A stretch of DNA of 5,298 nt from an uncultured Eubacterium sp. (GTDB taxonomy: Bacteria; Bacillota; Clostridia; Lachnospirales; Lachnospiraceae). The notes below the pieces were generated by a model. It was not told the origin of the DNA. It did not search any database and was given only the letters and a program-made list of their open reading frames with translations. The DNA lies in assembly GCA_958446835.1 (NCBI GenBank), contig CAUCXT010000091.1, positions 1-5,298 on the forward strand, in the 5' to 3' direction. Below are positions 1-5,298 of this stretch, in pieces (the stretch's first letter is position 1; every line of letters starts with the position of its first letter). The translations under genes and the position numbers were made by a program.

Positions 1-414
1 CTCAAGCTCTTTAATCTTCTCACGGTCTGCAAGTCTTGACGTTCCAGCCACCCTGATATATGTCCCTGCTTCCTTGCCCTTTGATTTTAAGTAATATGGG
101 CGATTCTTCCCAGCCTCCACCGTCACCGCGATGATATTTTTTCCATCCACCGTCTGCGGTTCAATATCCGGAATAATCTGTGGCTCACAGGAATCCGAAA
201 CAGCGTTCGCAATACTGTCCATAATCTGAAAAAGATTTACACTATCCACACCAACAATCTCGTGCGTCTTGTCATCAATCCCTATAAACAGCCTGCCTCC
301 CTGCGTGTTGGCAAAAGCCACTATCGTCTTCATATATTTTTCGCTTTTGTCCGGTACTGATACCTTATGTTCGATATTCTTTGATTCGCCGGAAAATATT
401 GTTCCTTCTGCCAC
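1..414 (-). CDS. AlbA_2 (Schlafen-type) domain protein, 5' part only
   Basis: This is the N-terminal 138 residues of a protein that runs off the left edge. The visible part matches the AlbA_2 domain (PF04326), found in putative transcriptional regulators, ATP-binding proteins and Schlafen-like proteins. The landmarks are GESKNIEHK (residues 9-17), TIVAFANTQGGRLFIGIDD (30-48), EIVGVD (52-57), a P-rich beta region near 80-90, NIIAVTVEAGKNRPYY (98-113) and TYIRVAGTSRLA (123-134). In this family the FANT.GG..IGVDD core is the hallmark. The start is GTG at 414-412, preceded by GGGAGGT at 427-421. In-frame ATG codons occur only inside the domain, and an in-frame TGA lies at 432-430. Full-length relatives often add a C-terminal ATPase-like or winged-helix region, but the missing part prevents any functional call. 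The family is known for nucleic-acid binding; the target here is unknown. Confidence 0.85.
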   Translation of the reverse strand, partial: MAEGTIFSGESKNIEHKVSVPDKSEKYMKTIVAFANTQGGRLFIGIDDKTHEIVGVDSVNLFQIMDSIANAVSDSCEPQIIPDIEPQTVDGKNIIAVTVEAGKNRPYYLKSKGKEAGTYIRVAGTSRLADREKIKELE

Positions 415-420
415 TTCAAG

Positions 421-427
421 ACCTCCC
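421..427 (-). promoter_or_regulatory. Shine-Dalgarno site fixing a GTG start
   Basis: On the minus strand GGGAGGT sits 6 bases before GTG (414-412). It decides the start of the AlbA_2 gene. The nearby ATG (433-431) and TTG (419-417) are in other frames, and an earlier in-frame GTG (429-427) overlaps this site. Confidence 0.7.
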
Positions 428-480
428 ACTCATTTCGTTCCATCGCTAAAATAACGCAGCAAACTATCCGCATACAAAAT

Positions 481-509
481 ATTATACCATCCATTCGTCA
501 AAAAATCCA
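481..509 (-). promoter_or_regulatory. Extended -10 promoter for the AlbA_2 gene
   Basis: On the minus strand TGGTATAAT occupies 489-481, an exact TGnTATAAT extended -10. A weak -35 candidate, TGGATT (509-504), lies 17 bases upstream. A closer TTGACG lies only 9 bases away, too near to act as the -35 of this -10. The predicted start of transcription is about 60 bases before the GTG. The position just downstream of the previous gene's terminator fits a separate transcription unit. Confidence 0.55.
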
Positions 510-540
510 TGACAACTAATACCTTTAGCTGTAAGACTTT

Positions 541-585
541 TAAAGACAAAAGGCGGTTCATGCTCTTCGTAAAACACAACCGCCT
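541..585 (-). terminator. Intrinsic terminator after the membrane-protein gene
   Basis: An 8-base perfect inverted repeat, AGGCGGTT (551-558) with AACCGCCT (578-585), encloses a 19-base loop. Read on the minus strand the stem is followed by TTTGTCTTTA. It lies 65 bases beyond the stop of the gene at 651-1055 and just before the AlbA_2 promoter. The long loop makes it weaker than the one after hsp20. Confidence 0.65.
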
Positions 586-650
586 ACCTCATACACATAC
601 CTATGAAAACTGTACAAAATTCCGTACTTTTATGTTCCCTGCATAACTTA

Positions 651-1055
651 TTATCTATTCCTTTTCCGGTTGACAAGCCATACTACCCAGTCTCCCAACA
701 GCAAAGCCGCAAACACTGGCATACCCATAAACATTATAAGTGCACCAAAAAGCCCGGCAAACCATCCTGTGTCCGTCCTTATATCGTACACCGCATATCC
801 TACAGCCAGCACAGCCAACACTATATCTGCGATGGCAAACACCTTATACAGTGATAACTGTGAATTTATTTTCCGCGCGATACAGCATACCACAAGGCAT
901 ATTGATATAATAGAAAATATAATGGCTGCAATCGCAAGCACCATCTCAAGCCCCGGTGGATTAAATACCAGTCCGACGAACCACACTATCGCCGCCAGCA
1001 CAACGGACAAAGCAGTTGCCTTTAAAAGTCCGGATATTTTGCTCTCTTTTGCCAT
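651..1055 (-). CDS. Small four-helix integral membrane protein of unknown function
   Basis: I do not recognise this 134-residue protein. It is almost entirely hydrophobic, with four predicted membrane segments at about residues 10-30, 38-60, 70-90 and 98-128. The last is long and may be kinked at GMP (111-113). Short charged ends flank them: MAKESK at the start and NRKRNR at the end. The basic C-terminus suggests that this end is cytoplasmic. No catalytic or metal-binding motif is visible; a CC pair sits at 57-58. The ATG start (1055-1053) is well supported by AAGGAGG seven bases upstream. It appears to be a single-gene unit, with a -10 box upstream, an intrinsic terminator downstream, and the terminator of hsp20 separating it from that gene. 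An opposite-strand frame overlaps it at 670-1134 but is a shadow. The gene call is fairly sure; the function is unknown. Confidence 0.75.
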   Translation of the reverse strand: MAKESKISGLLKATALSVVLAAIVWFVGLVFNPPGLEMVLAIAAIIFSIISICLVVCCIARKINSQLSLYKVFAIADIVLAVLAVGYAVYDIRTDTGWFAGLFGALIMFMGMPVFAALLLGDWVVWLVNRKRNR

Positions 1056-1116
1056 ATCATCCTCCTTGAGTTTAAAATTATATCGTCATTGGACAGCGTT
1101 GCATTATTCCACCTGT

Positions 1117-1122
1117 ATTATA
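1117..1122 (-). promoter_or_regulatory. Candidate -10 box for the membrane-protein gene
   Basis: A perfect TATAAT occurs on the minus strand at 1122-1117, 61 bases before the ATG of the gene at 651-1055. No good -35 hexamer stands at 16-18 bases upstream, where the sequence is AT-rich. Position and exact match favour a real promoter, but the missing -35 keeps confidence low. Confidence 0.4.
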
Positions 1123-1228
1123 ACTGAAAGATAGTCTTAAATCTATTATTTTTCAAAATTTTTCAGGTGCCATTTCATATTTGCACAATCACAGCCAGAC
1201 TTATATATAATGTATGCCGCACAGCGCG

Positions 1229-1270
1229 CAAACGCAAAAATGGGTACCCGGAATTCATTCCGGATACCCA
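1229..1270 (-). terminator. Strong intrinsic terminator of hsp20
   Basis: TGGGTA (1241-1246) pairs with TACCCA (1265-1270) and CCGGAA (1248-1253) with TTCCGG (1258-1263). There is one mismatch (1247/1264) and a 4-base loop. On the minus strand the stem is followed at once by TTTTTGCGTTTG. It lies about 50 bases past the hsp20 stop and is the clearest terminator in the window. Confidence 0.9.
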
Positions 1271-1285
1271 CTGTCTTACTTAGCA

Positions 1286-1314
1286 GCTTCTTTAAGTGTA
1301 GCTTTAAAGAAAGC
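1286..1314 (-). other. 3'-UTR hairpin between the hsp20 stop and its terminator
   Basis: GCTT (1286-1289) pairs with AAGC (1311-1314), and CTTTAA (1290-1295) with TTAAAG (1304-1309). One base is bulged at 1310 and the loop has 8 bases. It would be transcribed as the end of the hsp20 mRNA just before the terminator stem. It has no T-tract of its own, so it is not itself a terminator; a role in mRNA 3'-end protection is only a guess. Confidence 0.4.
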
Positions 1315-1322
1315 ACAAGCTT

Positions 1323-1781
1323 TTAGTCCTCAATAGCTATATATTTGTTGCCCTCAACCTTCTTGTTTTCCTTCTTAGGAATGTCAAGTCTTAAAATACC
1401 ATGTCTGAAGCTTGCCTTAATATCGTCCTGAGTTACCGCCTCTCCAACATAGAAGCTTCTCTCACACGAACCGGCGTAGCGCTCCTTTCTTATATATCTG
1501 CCCTCCTTGGTCTTTTCATCCTTATCAAGCCCCTTTGCGGCTCTGATTGTGATATAACCATTGTCAAGCTCTACTGTAACTTCATCCTTCTTGAAGCCCG
1601 GAAGATCCATTTCAAGCTCATAGCTGTCTTCCGTTTCCTTGATATCAGTATTCATCACATTCTTTGCTCTGTGACCGTACAGCTTCTTTTCTGCCTTATT
1701 AAGTTCTCTTCCTCCGAAGAAATCATCATCAAATAAATCATCAAACATATTGTTAGCTCCAAAAATACTAGGCATCAACAT
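1323..1781 (-). CDS. hsp20: Small heat-shock protein, Hsp20/alpha-crystallin family
   Basis: This is an ATP-independent holdase chaperone that binds unfolding proteins in the cytoplasm and normally works as a large oligomer. The 152 residues have the usual three-part layout. A Phe/Asp-rich N-terminal arm (1-24) includes MFDDLFDDDFFGG. The alpha-crystallin domain spans about 44-137, with MDLPGFKKDEV (58-68), ERSFYV (107-112) and the family's closing G-I-L-x-L signature as GILRLDIPK (128-136). The C-terminal tail carries an IxI docking motif, IAI (148-150). The length is normal for bacterial members. The start at 1781 is preferred because AAAGGA stands nine bases before it; a second ATG two codons later (1775) is less well placed. 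Two earlier ATGs (1791, 1788) abut the Shine-Dalgarno and read into a stop after 6-7 codons. The gene has its own promoter and CIRCE operator upstream and a strong terminator downstream, so it is monocistronic and probably HrcA-repressed. Confidence 0.95.
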   Translation of the reverse strand: MLMPSIFGANNMFDDLFDDDFFGGRELNKAEKKLYGHRAKNVMNTDIKETEDSYELEMDLPGFKKDEVTVELDNGYITIRAAKGLDKDEKTKEGRYIRKERYAGSCERSFYVGEAVTQDDIKASFRHGILRLDIPKKENKKVEGNKYIAIED

Positions 1782-1888
1782 AAGTCATCATCCTTTCTAC
1801 TATTAAAGCTCTGATGTCATTTAAGTTTCATTAATTCAACAGGTGGAAGATTTTCTTATTTCTTTATCTCTTCCCTTGTTCTGAACAC

Positions 1889-1917
1889 GTTATACATCTT
1901 TTGTTAGCACTTGTCAA
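1889..1917 (-). promoter_or_regulatory. Sigma-A promoter of hsp20
   Basis: On the minus strand a perfect -35 TTGACA (1917-1912) and a -10 TATAAC (1894-1889) are separated by exactly 17 bases. The predicted transcription start is near 1882, giving a 5' leader of about 100 bases before the ATG at 1781. The -35 lies inside the CIRCE operator, so a bound repressor would block RNA polymerase directly. Confidence 0.85.
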
Positions 1918-1930
1918 TAGGGAGTGCTAA
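1904..1930. promoter_or_regulatory. CIRCE operator (HrcA binding site)
   Basis: The inverted repeat TTAGCACTT (1904-1912), nine spacer bases, GAGTGCTAA (1922-1930) matches the CIRCE consensus TTAGCACTC-N9-GAGTGCTAA at 17 of 18 arm positions; only the last base of the left arm differs. HrcA is known to bind CIRCE and repress groES/groEL and dnaK operons in Firmicutes. Here the site overlaps the hsp20 -35 box, which indicates HrcA control of this small heat-shock gene. hrcA itself is not in the window. Confidence 0.92.
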
Positions 1931-2047
1931 TGTTTAATAAATTATTTATCAGGATAATTTTTTGTTAATATTTTTAATATTTCCATAACAATATATATGT
2001 CCGGAGAAGATTATATTCAGTAAATCCCAACAAAATCGCCTAATACC

Positions 2048-3481
2048 TCATCGCCCCGCAATACAACCACTGCTCCACGCCCACTGTAAATTATATCCTC
2101 CACAGCATCCGTCCACATCAAGCACCTCACCGCAAAAATACAAGCCATGACACAGCTTGGACTCCATAGTTGCAGTATCTACCTCATCAAGCCTCACGCC
2201 GCCACGGCATACCTGTGCTGATGTGATTCCTTTTGAATTGATAACATTCACCTTAAAGTGCTTGATAATCTTTACAAGCAATTCCGTCTGACCACCCGAC
2301 AGCTTTACAAACAGATTCATAAGCTTCTTGTTTACAAGACCCGTGAGTATATCGGCAAGGCTTGGCGTATTGCCTTTCTTTATCATTTCATGGTTTTTTC
2401 CTGCATTACCCATATCAGCTTTAATTCTATCTATGTATGCAATAAGCTCCTTTTCGCCATATTCCGGCATGAAATCAAGCTCCGCCTGAACACTGCTCTT
2501 TCCGGCATCAAGTGCCGCCACAGCATAACGGCTCACCTGAAATACCGGTATTCCGGATATGCCGTTGTCGGTGAGCTGAAGCTCTCCGATATCGGAAGCC
2601 ACACATCTGTCATCTATCAGAAGACGTATGCTTCCCTTGGCGCGCACACCTGAGATTTCCTTAAAAAAGCTCTCTTCACAACCTAACGCCACAAGTGCCG
2701 GCAGAGGCTTAATGATGTGGTGTCCGAAGCTGCGTGCTATATCGTATCCAAGCACCGAGTTGGATTTATCGGCGCCACGCGTGTTGCCTGCCGTGCCGGT
2801 GCCCTGGTCACACACGCCCCCGGCAGCAGAGCCCGTCGCCACGATAAGCTTTCCAGCAGTACAGGATAATCTGTCGGTCATCGCCACATCGCGCTCCGTG
2901 GCACAGGCAGCATTCTTCGCCTTATCATTCCTGTCACTTCCGGCTTTTTTGCCGTCCTTTTTACCGCCGTTCCTTTTCGCCTCAGCCCTGCGGTTCTCCG
3001 CCTCAATGTCCCTTATATTTCCCGAAATGACGAACTCCTCGCCATTCTTTTTGACGGAAGCTATCTCACAGCCGCATATAAGCTCGACACCATACTTTAC
3101 AAGGCACTGCCTTAGGCAGTCAAGCACTGAGGCAGCCTGCTCACTGTATGGGTACACATATCCATCCCTGTCGCGCACAAGCATGCCCTCATCGCGGAAA
3201 AAATCAGTAACAGCCCTAGAATCAAAGTGATTTATCACGTCCATAATATCCTTAGCGCTGCCACTGTCTGTGTGATAACAGTTTTCATCAAGCTTATAAT
3301 TGGTAAGGTTGCACTTGCCATTTCCGGTTGCAAGAATCTTCTTTCCGGGTCTTGCCAAAACCTCAAGAAGTGCAACCCTTATACGTCCGCATTTTCCTTC
3401 GCCACTGCTTTTTTTTGCCGCCTGTATTGCCGCCATCATGCCGGAAGCTCCGGCTCCAATCACAACAACATCATATTTCAT
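2048..3481 (-). CDS. FAD-dependent oxidoreductase, HI0933/YhiN/BaiN family, with a charged insert
   Basis: This cytoplasmic flavoprotein belongs to the HI0933-like family (PF03486, TIGR00275), often labelled 'aminoacetone oxidase family FAD-binding enzyme' or BaiN-like. The true substrate of most members is unknown, and a bile-acid role should not be assumed. The FAD-binding Rossmann motif GAGASG is at 9-14, with an acidic E40 ending the second strand. The family signatures are RPGKKILATGNGKCNLTN (44-61), LIVATGSAAG (212-221), LPALVAL (260-266) and GLYFCGEVLDVDGCCGGYN (446-464), followed by LQWAWSSG (465-472). At 477 residues it is longer than the roughly 400 usual for the family. The excess is a Lys/Arg/Asp/Glu-rich stretch at about 157-208 plus a Gly/Thr/Ser-rich one at about 222-243. 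Both lie around the LIVATGSAAG strand. Its ATG overlaps the stop of the preceding gene (ATGA) with GGAGG ten bases upstream, implying translational coupling. No clear terminator follows. Confidence 0.93.
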   Translation of the reverse strand: MKYDVVVIGAGASGMMAAIQAAKKSSGEGKCGRIRVALLEVLARPGKKILATGNGKCNLTNYKLDENCYHTDSGSAKDIMDVINHFDSRAVTDFFRDEGMLVRDRDGYVYPYSEQAASVLDCLRQCLVKYGVELICGCEIASVKKNGEEFVISGNIRDIEAENRRAEAKRNGGKKDGKKAGSDRNDKAKNAACATERDVAMTDRLSCTAGKLIVATGSAAGGVCDQGTGTAGNTRGADKSNSVLGYDIARSFGHHIIKPLPALVALGCEESFFKEISGVRAKGSIRLLIDDRCVASDIGELQLTDNGISGIPVFQVSRYAVAALDAGKSSVQAELDFMPEYGEKELIAYIDRIKADMGNAGKNHEMIKKGNTPSLADILTGLVNKKLMNLFVKLSGGQTELLVKIIKHFKVNVINSKGITSAQVCRGGVRLDEVDTATMESKLCHGLYFCGEVLDVDGCCGGYNLQWAWSSGCIAGR

Positions 3482-4080
3482 GAAGTGTGGTCCTCCAAAA
3501 ATTCGTATAATTCTTCCAAATCCTTGACCTGCATCCCGACATATATCTCGCGCTGCAGCTTAATAGGTAAATCCGTTACCTTTATATCCGTGTAATCATA
3601 TATCGTGACAAAATCCTCATAGTACACCACAACCCGTCCATCAAGCGCATATAGGATAAAATTCTGCGTTGCACTGTAGGTAGGCGCATCATAGCTCTTC
3701 CTTACCACAATTCTGCCTGTTGAGAACTCGACAAGATTTATCGAACACAGCCCCCTGTCCACATCGTCCTTATCCGGTTTTTCCATGTACCTTCTTAAGT
3801 AATCGGTATATGCCTCCCTGTCAAGTCCAAGAATGTCTATCGAAGGAATAACTGTTGTCTGTGTCGATATATGATTATTTATATTGTACTCCTCTATTAT
3901 CAGTTCGGTATCGCGTTTGATGACGCTCTCATCCCTCGCAGCCGCAGCGCGCATCTCATAATAATCGTTTGCCGGCTGTTCCACCCTGTTTTTCTTTGTC
4001 ACCGCATAATAACCGATGCAATAACAGGTCACAAATAATGTTGTAAGAGTAACAAAGCAGATAATATACAATTTCCGCAT
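3478..4080 (-). CDS. Membrane-anchored protein with a possible BofC-like C-terminal domain
   Basis: This 200-residue protein has a short basic start (MRK), one hydrophobic segment at about 4-26 with Lys/Arg after it, and a soluble remainder probably outside the membrane. It is most likely an uncleaved anchor, though a signal peptide is possible. A charged helical stretch covers about 40-65 and a beta-rich part about 113-165. The C-terminus, with YDYTDIKVTDLP (161-172) and LEELYEFLEDHTS (188-200), resembles the C-terminal domain of BofC. In Bacillus, BofC restrains SpoIVB in the forespore-to-mother-cell signal that activates sigma-K. I make this match from memory and hold it loosely; 'conserved hypothetical' is the safe label. 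An upstream in-frame ATG at 4107 would add nine residues, but it has no Shine-Dalgarno. AGAAAGGA stands 8 bases before the ATG at 4080, so I chose that. The stop overlaps the next ATG by four bases (ATGA), tying it to the flavoprotein. Confidence 0.8.
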   Translation of the reverse strand: MRKLYIICFVTLTTLFVTCYCIGYYAVTKKNRVEQPANDYYEMRAAAARDESVIKRDTELIIEEYNINNHISTQTTVIPSIDILGLDREAYTDYLRRYMEKPDKDDVDRGLCSINLVEFSTGRIVVRKSYDAPTYSATQNFILYALDGRVVVYYEDFVTIYDYTDIKVTDLPIKLQREIYVGMQVKDLEELYEFLEDHTS

Positions 4081-4088
4081 TCTGCACA

Positions 4089-4096
4089 TCCTTTCT
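4089..4096 (-). promoter_or_regulatory. Shine-Dalgarno site deciding the start at 4080
   Basis: AGAAAGGA on the minus strand lies 8 bases before the ATG at 4080-4078. It falls inside the longer alternative reading from 4107. The sequence before 4107 is A/T-rich with no purine-rich site, so the shorter protein is favoured. Confidence 0.65.
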
Positions 4097-4134
4097 GCAA
4101 ATTGCATTTATTGAATATTGTCTGCTTTTTTTAA

Positions 4135-4533
4135 TTATTTTATTCTGTCACCTGTGAAAAAATATGGTATCGAGTCAAAGAATGGTATTGAAAGCTCGCC
4201 TTCATTCTTATCCTCCAAGTAAAGCATTCCATCCCTATCCATAAACTCACCGACGAACTGGCGGCATATTCCGCAAGGGTACGCATACTCTCCTGTAGAG
4301 CACACAACCGCTATCGCCTTGAAATGCTTAGCTCCCTCGGAGACTGCCTTGACTGCAGCCGTTCTCTCCGCACATATTGCAGCTCCATAAGATGAATTTT
4401 CTATATTACAGCCACCAAAAATTCTTCCGTCATCTGTCAGAATAGCCGCTCCCACATTAAACTTCGAATACGGAGTGTACGCATTATTCATGTATTCTTT
4501 AGCCTTATTTATAAGTAATTCTCTTTCAGTCAT
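4135..4533 (-). CDS. cdd: Cytidine deaminase
   Basis: This cytoplasmic zinc enzyme hydrolyses cytidine and deoxycytidine to uridine and deoxyuridine in pyrimidine salvage. At 132 residues it has the size of the short homotetrameric class. The active site is complete. CAER (54-57) supplies the zinc ligand C54 and the proton-shuttle glutamate E56, and PCGICRQ (86-92) supplies ligands C87 and C90. Substrate-binding elements are visible as YTPYSKFNVGAA (19-30) and the ribose-contacting NIENSSYG (43-50). The ATG start has GGAGG eight bases upstream. It follows ybeY after 24 bases, consistent with one transcript. In many Firmicutes dgkA stands before cdd and era after it; neither is present here. 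Confidence 0.96.
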   Translation of the reverse strand: MTERELLINKAKEYMNNAYTPYSKFNVGAAILTDDGRIFGGCNIENSSYGAAICAERTAAVKAVSEGAKHFKAIAVVCSTGEYAYPCGICRQFVGEFMDRDGMLYLEDKNEGELSIPFFDSIPYFFTGDRIK

Positions 4534-4557
4534 CTAAAAATCCTCCAAAAATATTTT

Positions 4558-5055
4558 CTAGTCTCGCGTAATTCCTATAGCCGCAAGGATGTCCTCCTGT
4601 CCCTTCTCCATCACGGCAGCCTCCTCAGGTGTCATGTGGTCATAGCCAAACAGATGAAGCATGCTGTGTGCAGTGAGGAAAGCAAGCTCACGCTTAGGCG
4701 AATGTCCATACTTATCCGCCTGCTCATAGACCTTTTCAACCGAAATAACAATATCTCCCAGCATAAGCTCTCCGCTCTCCGGGTTGAAGCAGTCATCTCT
4801 ATCCTCTAAGAAATCAAACTGCCCTGCCTCCTCATAGTCAACAAGAGGGAATGAGAGCACATCCGTAGGGTTATCAATATTTCTGAATTCCTTATTGATG
4901 GCATGGATTGATTCATTATCCGTTAAAGTAACACTAACTTCAGCCTCATAAGGACAATTTTTATAATCCATAGCTTGATTTATTACATCTTCAATAACCT
5001 TCTTATAATCGAAATCAAAATCAACCTTTGTTTCCTCTTCTATGGCAATTGTCAT
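4558..5055 (-). CDS. ybeY: Endoribonuclease YbeY (rRNA maturation factor)
   Basis: YbeY is a zinc-dependent endoribonuclease needed for 16S rRNA 3'-end processing and ribosome quality control. The 165-residue length is normal. The metal-binding signature HxxxHxxxxxH is complete in HSMLHLFGYDH (130-140), with ligands H130, H134 and H140. The other hallmark is the RNIDNPTDVLSFP segment (58-70), including the conserved R58. LMLGDIVIS (97-105) is the typical strand before the catalytic helix. A short acidic linker at about 73-95 is of the kind seen in clostridial members. The ATG at 5055 has a GAGG core eight bases upstream. It lies 55 bases after phoH, its classic upstream partner. Confidence 0.96.
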   Translation of the reverse strand: MTIAIEEETKVDFDFDYKKVIEDVINQAMDYKNCPYEAEVSVTLTDNESIHAINKEFRNIDNPTDVLSFPLVDYEEAGQFDFLEDRDDCFNPESGELMLGDIVISVEKVYEQADKYGHSPKRELAFLTAHSMLHLFGYDHMTPEEAAVMEKGQEDILAAIGITRD

Positions 5056-5110
5056 ACTTAAAACCTCTTTTCCTATATCGTTATTGTATTATTCGTCAGC
5101 GTTCATACAT

Positions 5111-5298
5111 CTATTTTTTCTGCTTGTCCGCCTTTGTCCGTTTTATTTTCGCCGAACCTCCGGCTTTATCAGCACTCACAGTCTTATTCCCGCCGTCTGT
5201 GAACTTTCGATTCTCATATTCATCATAGGCCTTCACAATCTTCTGAACAAGAGGATGACGCACAACATCAGAACTTGTCAATCGGCATATTCCAATCT
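5111..5298 (-). CDS. phoH: PhoH family ATPase, C-terminal end only
   Basis: This is the last 61 residues of a gene that enters from the right edge; the reading frame begins at 5296 and ends at TAG 5113-5111. IGICRLTSSDVVRHPLVQKI followed by VKAYDEYEN matches the conserved end of PhoH/YbeZ, a cytoplasmic P-loop ATPase thought to work with YbeY on RNA. The Walker motifs would lie outside the window. After this core come about 32 further residues rich in Lys, Gly and Ser and ending KADKQKK, a basic, probably disordered tail. The call rests on that core and on the adjacent ybeY. Confidence 0.9.
   Translation of the reverse strand, partial: IGICRLTSSDVVRHPLVQKIVKAYDEYENRKFTDGGNKTVSADKAGGSAKIKRTKADKQKK

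Noticed and set aside
670..1134. 154-residue plus-strand open frame
   Set aside because: It is the antisense shadow of the well-supported membrane-protein gene. It has no ribosome site and a Ser/Thr/Ala-rich composition with no domain.
1181..1211. Plus-strand promoter-like pair TTGCAC ... TATAAT
   Set aside because: The spacer is 19 bases. Downstream on the plus strand there is only the hsp20 terminator and antisense sequence, so no gene would be served.
1401..1736. 111-residue plus-strand open frame
   Set aside because: It is antisense to hsp20, whose alpha-crystallin motifs are clear, and it has no supporting ribosome site.
1768..1791. Seven-codon leader frame overlapping the hsp20 start
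   Set aside because: Its ATGs directly abut the AAAGG Shine-Dalgarno with no usable spacing, so translation from them is unlikely.
1955..1990. AT-rich inverted repeat after the flavoprotein
   Set aside because: The stem is short and A/T only, with a bulge, and on the minus strand it is followed by A rather than T residues. It does not qualify as an intrinsic terminator.
2628..3230. 200-residue plus-strand open frame
   Set aside because: It lies opposite the flavoprotein, which has full family signatures. The length comes from the GC-rich insert region, and no protein family is recognisable.
4095..4105. TGCAA/TTGCA short palindrome before the BofC-like gene
   Set aside because: It is a five-base arm with a one-base centre inside the leader, probably chance, with no matching site elsewhere in the window.

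Overview
The window is a stretch of ordinary chromosome from a low-to-moderate GC Firmicute, most likely a Clostridia member of the Lachnospiraceae type. Evidence for this is the phoH-ybeY-cdd order, purine-rich Shine-Dalgarno sites before nearly every gene, a HrcA/CIRCE-controlled small heat-shock gene, a possible BofC-like protein (a sporulation family), and a TIGR00275/HI0933-type flavoprotein. The family-level assignment is inference. Every gene I can support lies on the minus strand, so the window reads right to left.

Right part (5298 to 2048): a probable operon. It holds the 3' end of phoH, then ybeY (endoribonuclease for rRNA maturation), cdd (cytidine deaminase), a single-pass membrane-anchored protein with a BofC-like C-terminus, and a flavoprotein oxidoreductase of the HI0933/YhiN/BaiN family. 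Gaps are 55, 24 and 54 bases, followed by a 4-base ATGA overlap between the last two genes. I see no terminator or convincing internal promoter in this run. The first genes form a conserved housekeeping cluster, but dgkA and era, often found beside cdd in Firmicutes, are absent here.

Middle (1931 to 1229): an AT-rich gap (1931-2047) with no gene and no GC-rich terminator. It is followed by a well-defined heat-shock unit: a CIRCE operator overlapping a sigma-A promoter with a 17-base spacer, a 5' leader of about 100 bases, hsp20, a 3'-UTR hairpin and a strong intrinsic terminator.

Left part (1228 to 1): a small four-helix membrane protein of unknown function with its own Shine-Dalgarno site, a candidate -10 box and an intrinsic terminator. 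After it comes the start of an AlbA_2 (Schlafen-type) domain protein with an extended -10 promoter and a GTG start; it runs off the left edge.

I found no CRISPR array, tRNA, rRNA, insertion sequence or mobile-element boundary, and no convincing new multi-gene system. The points most worth a second look are the -35 box embedded in the CIRCE operator, the charged low-complexity insert in the flavoprotein, and the coupled BofC-like/flavoprotein pair.
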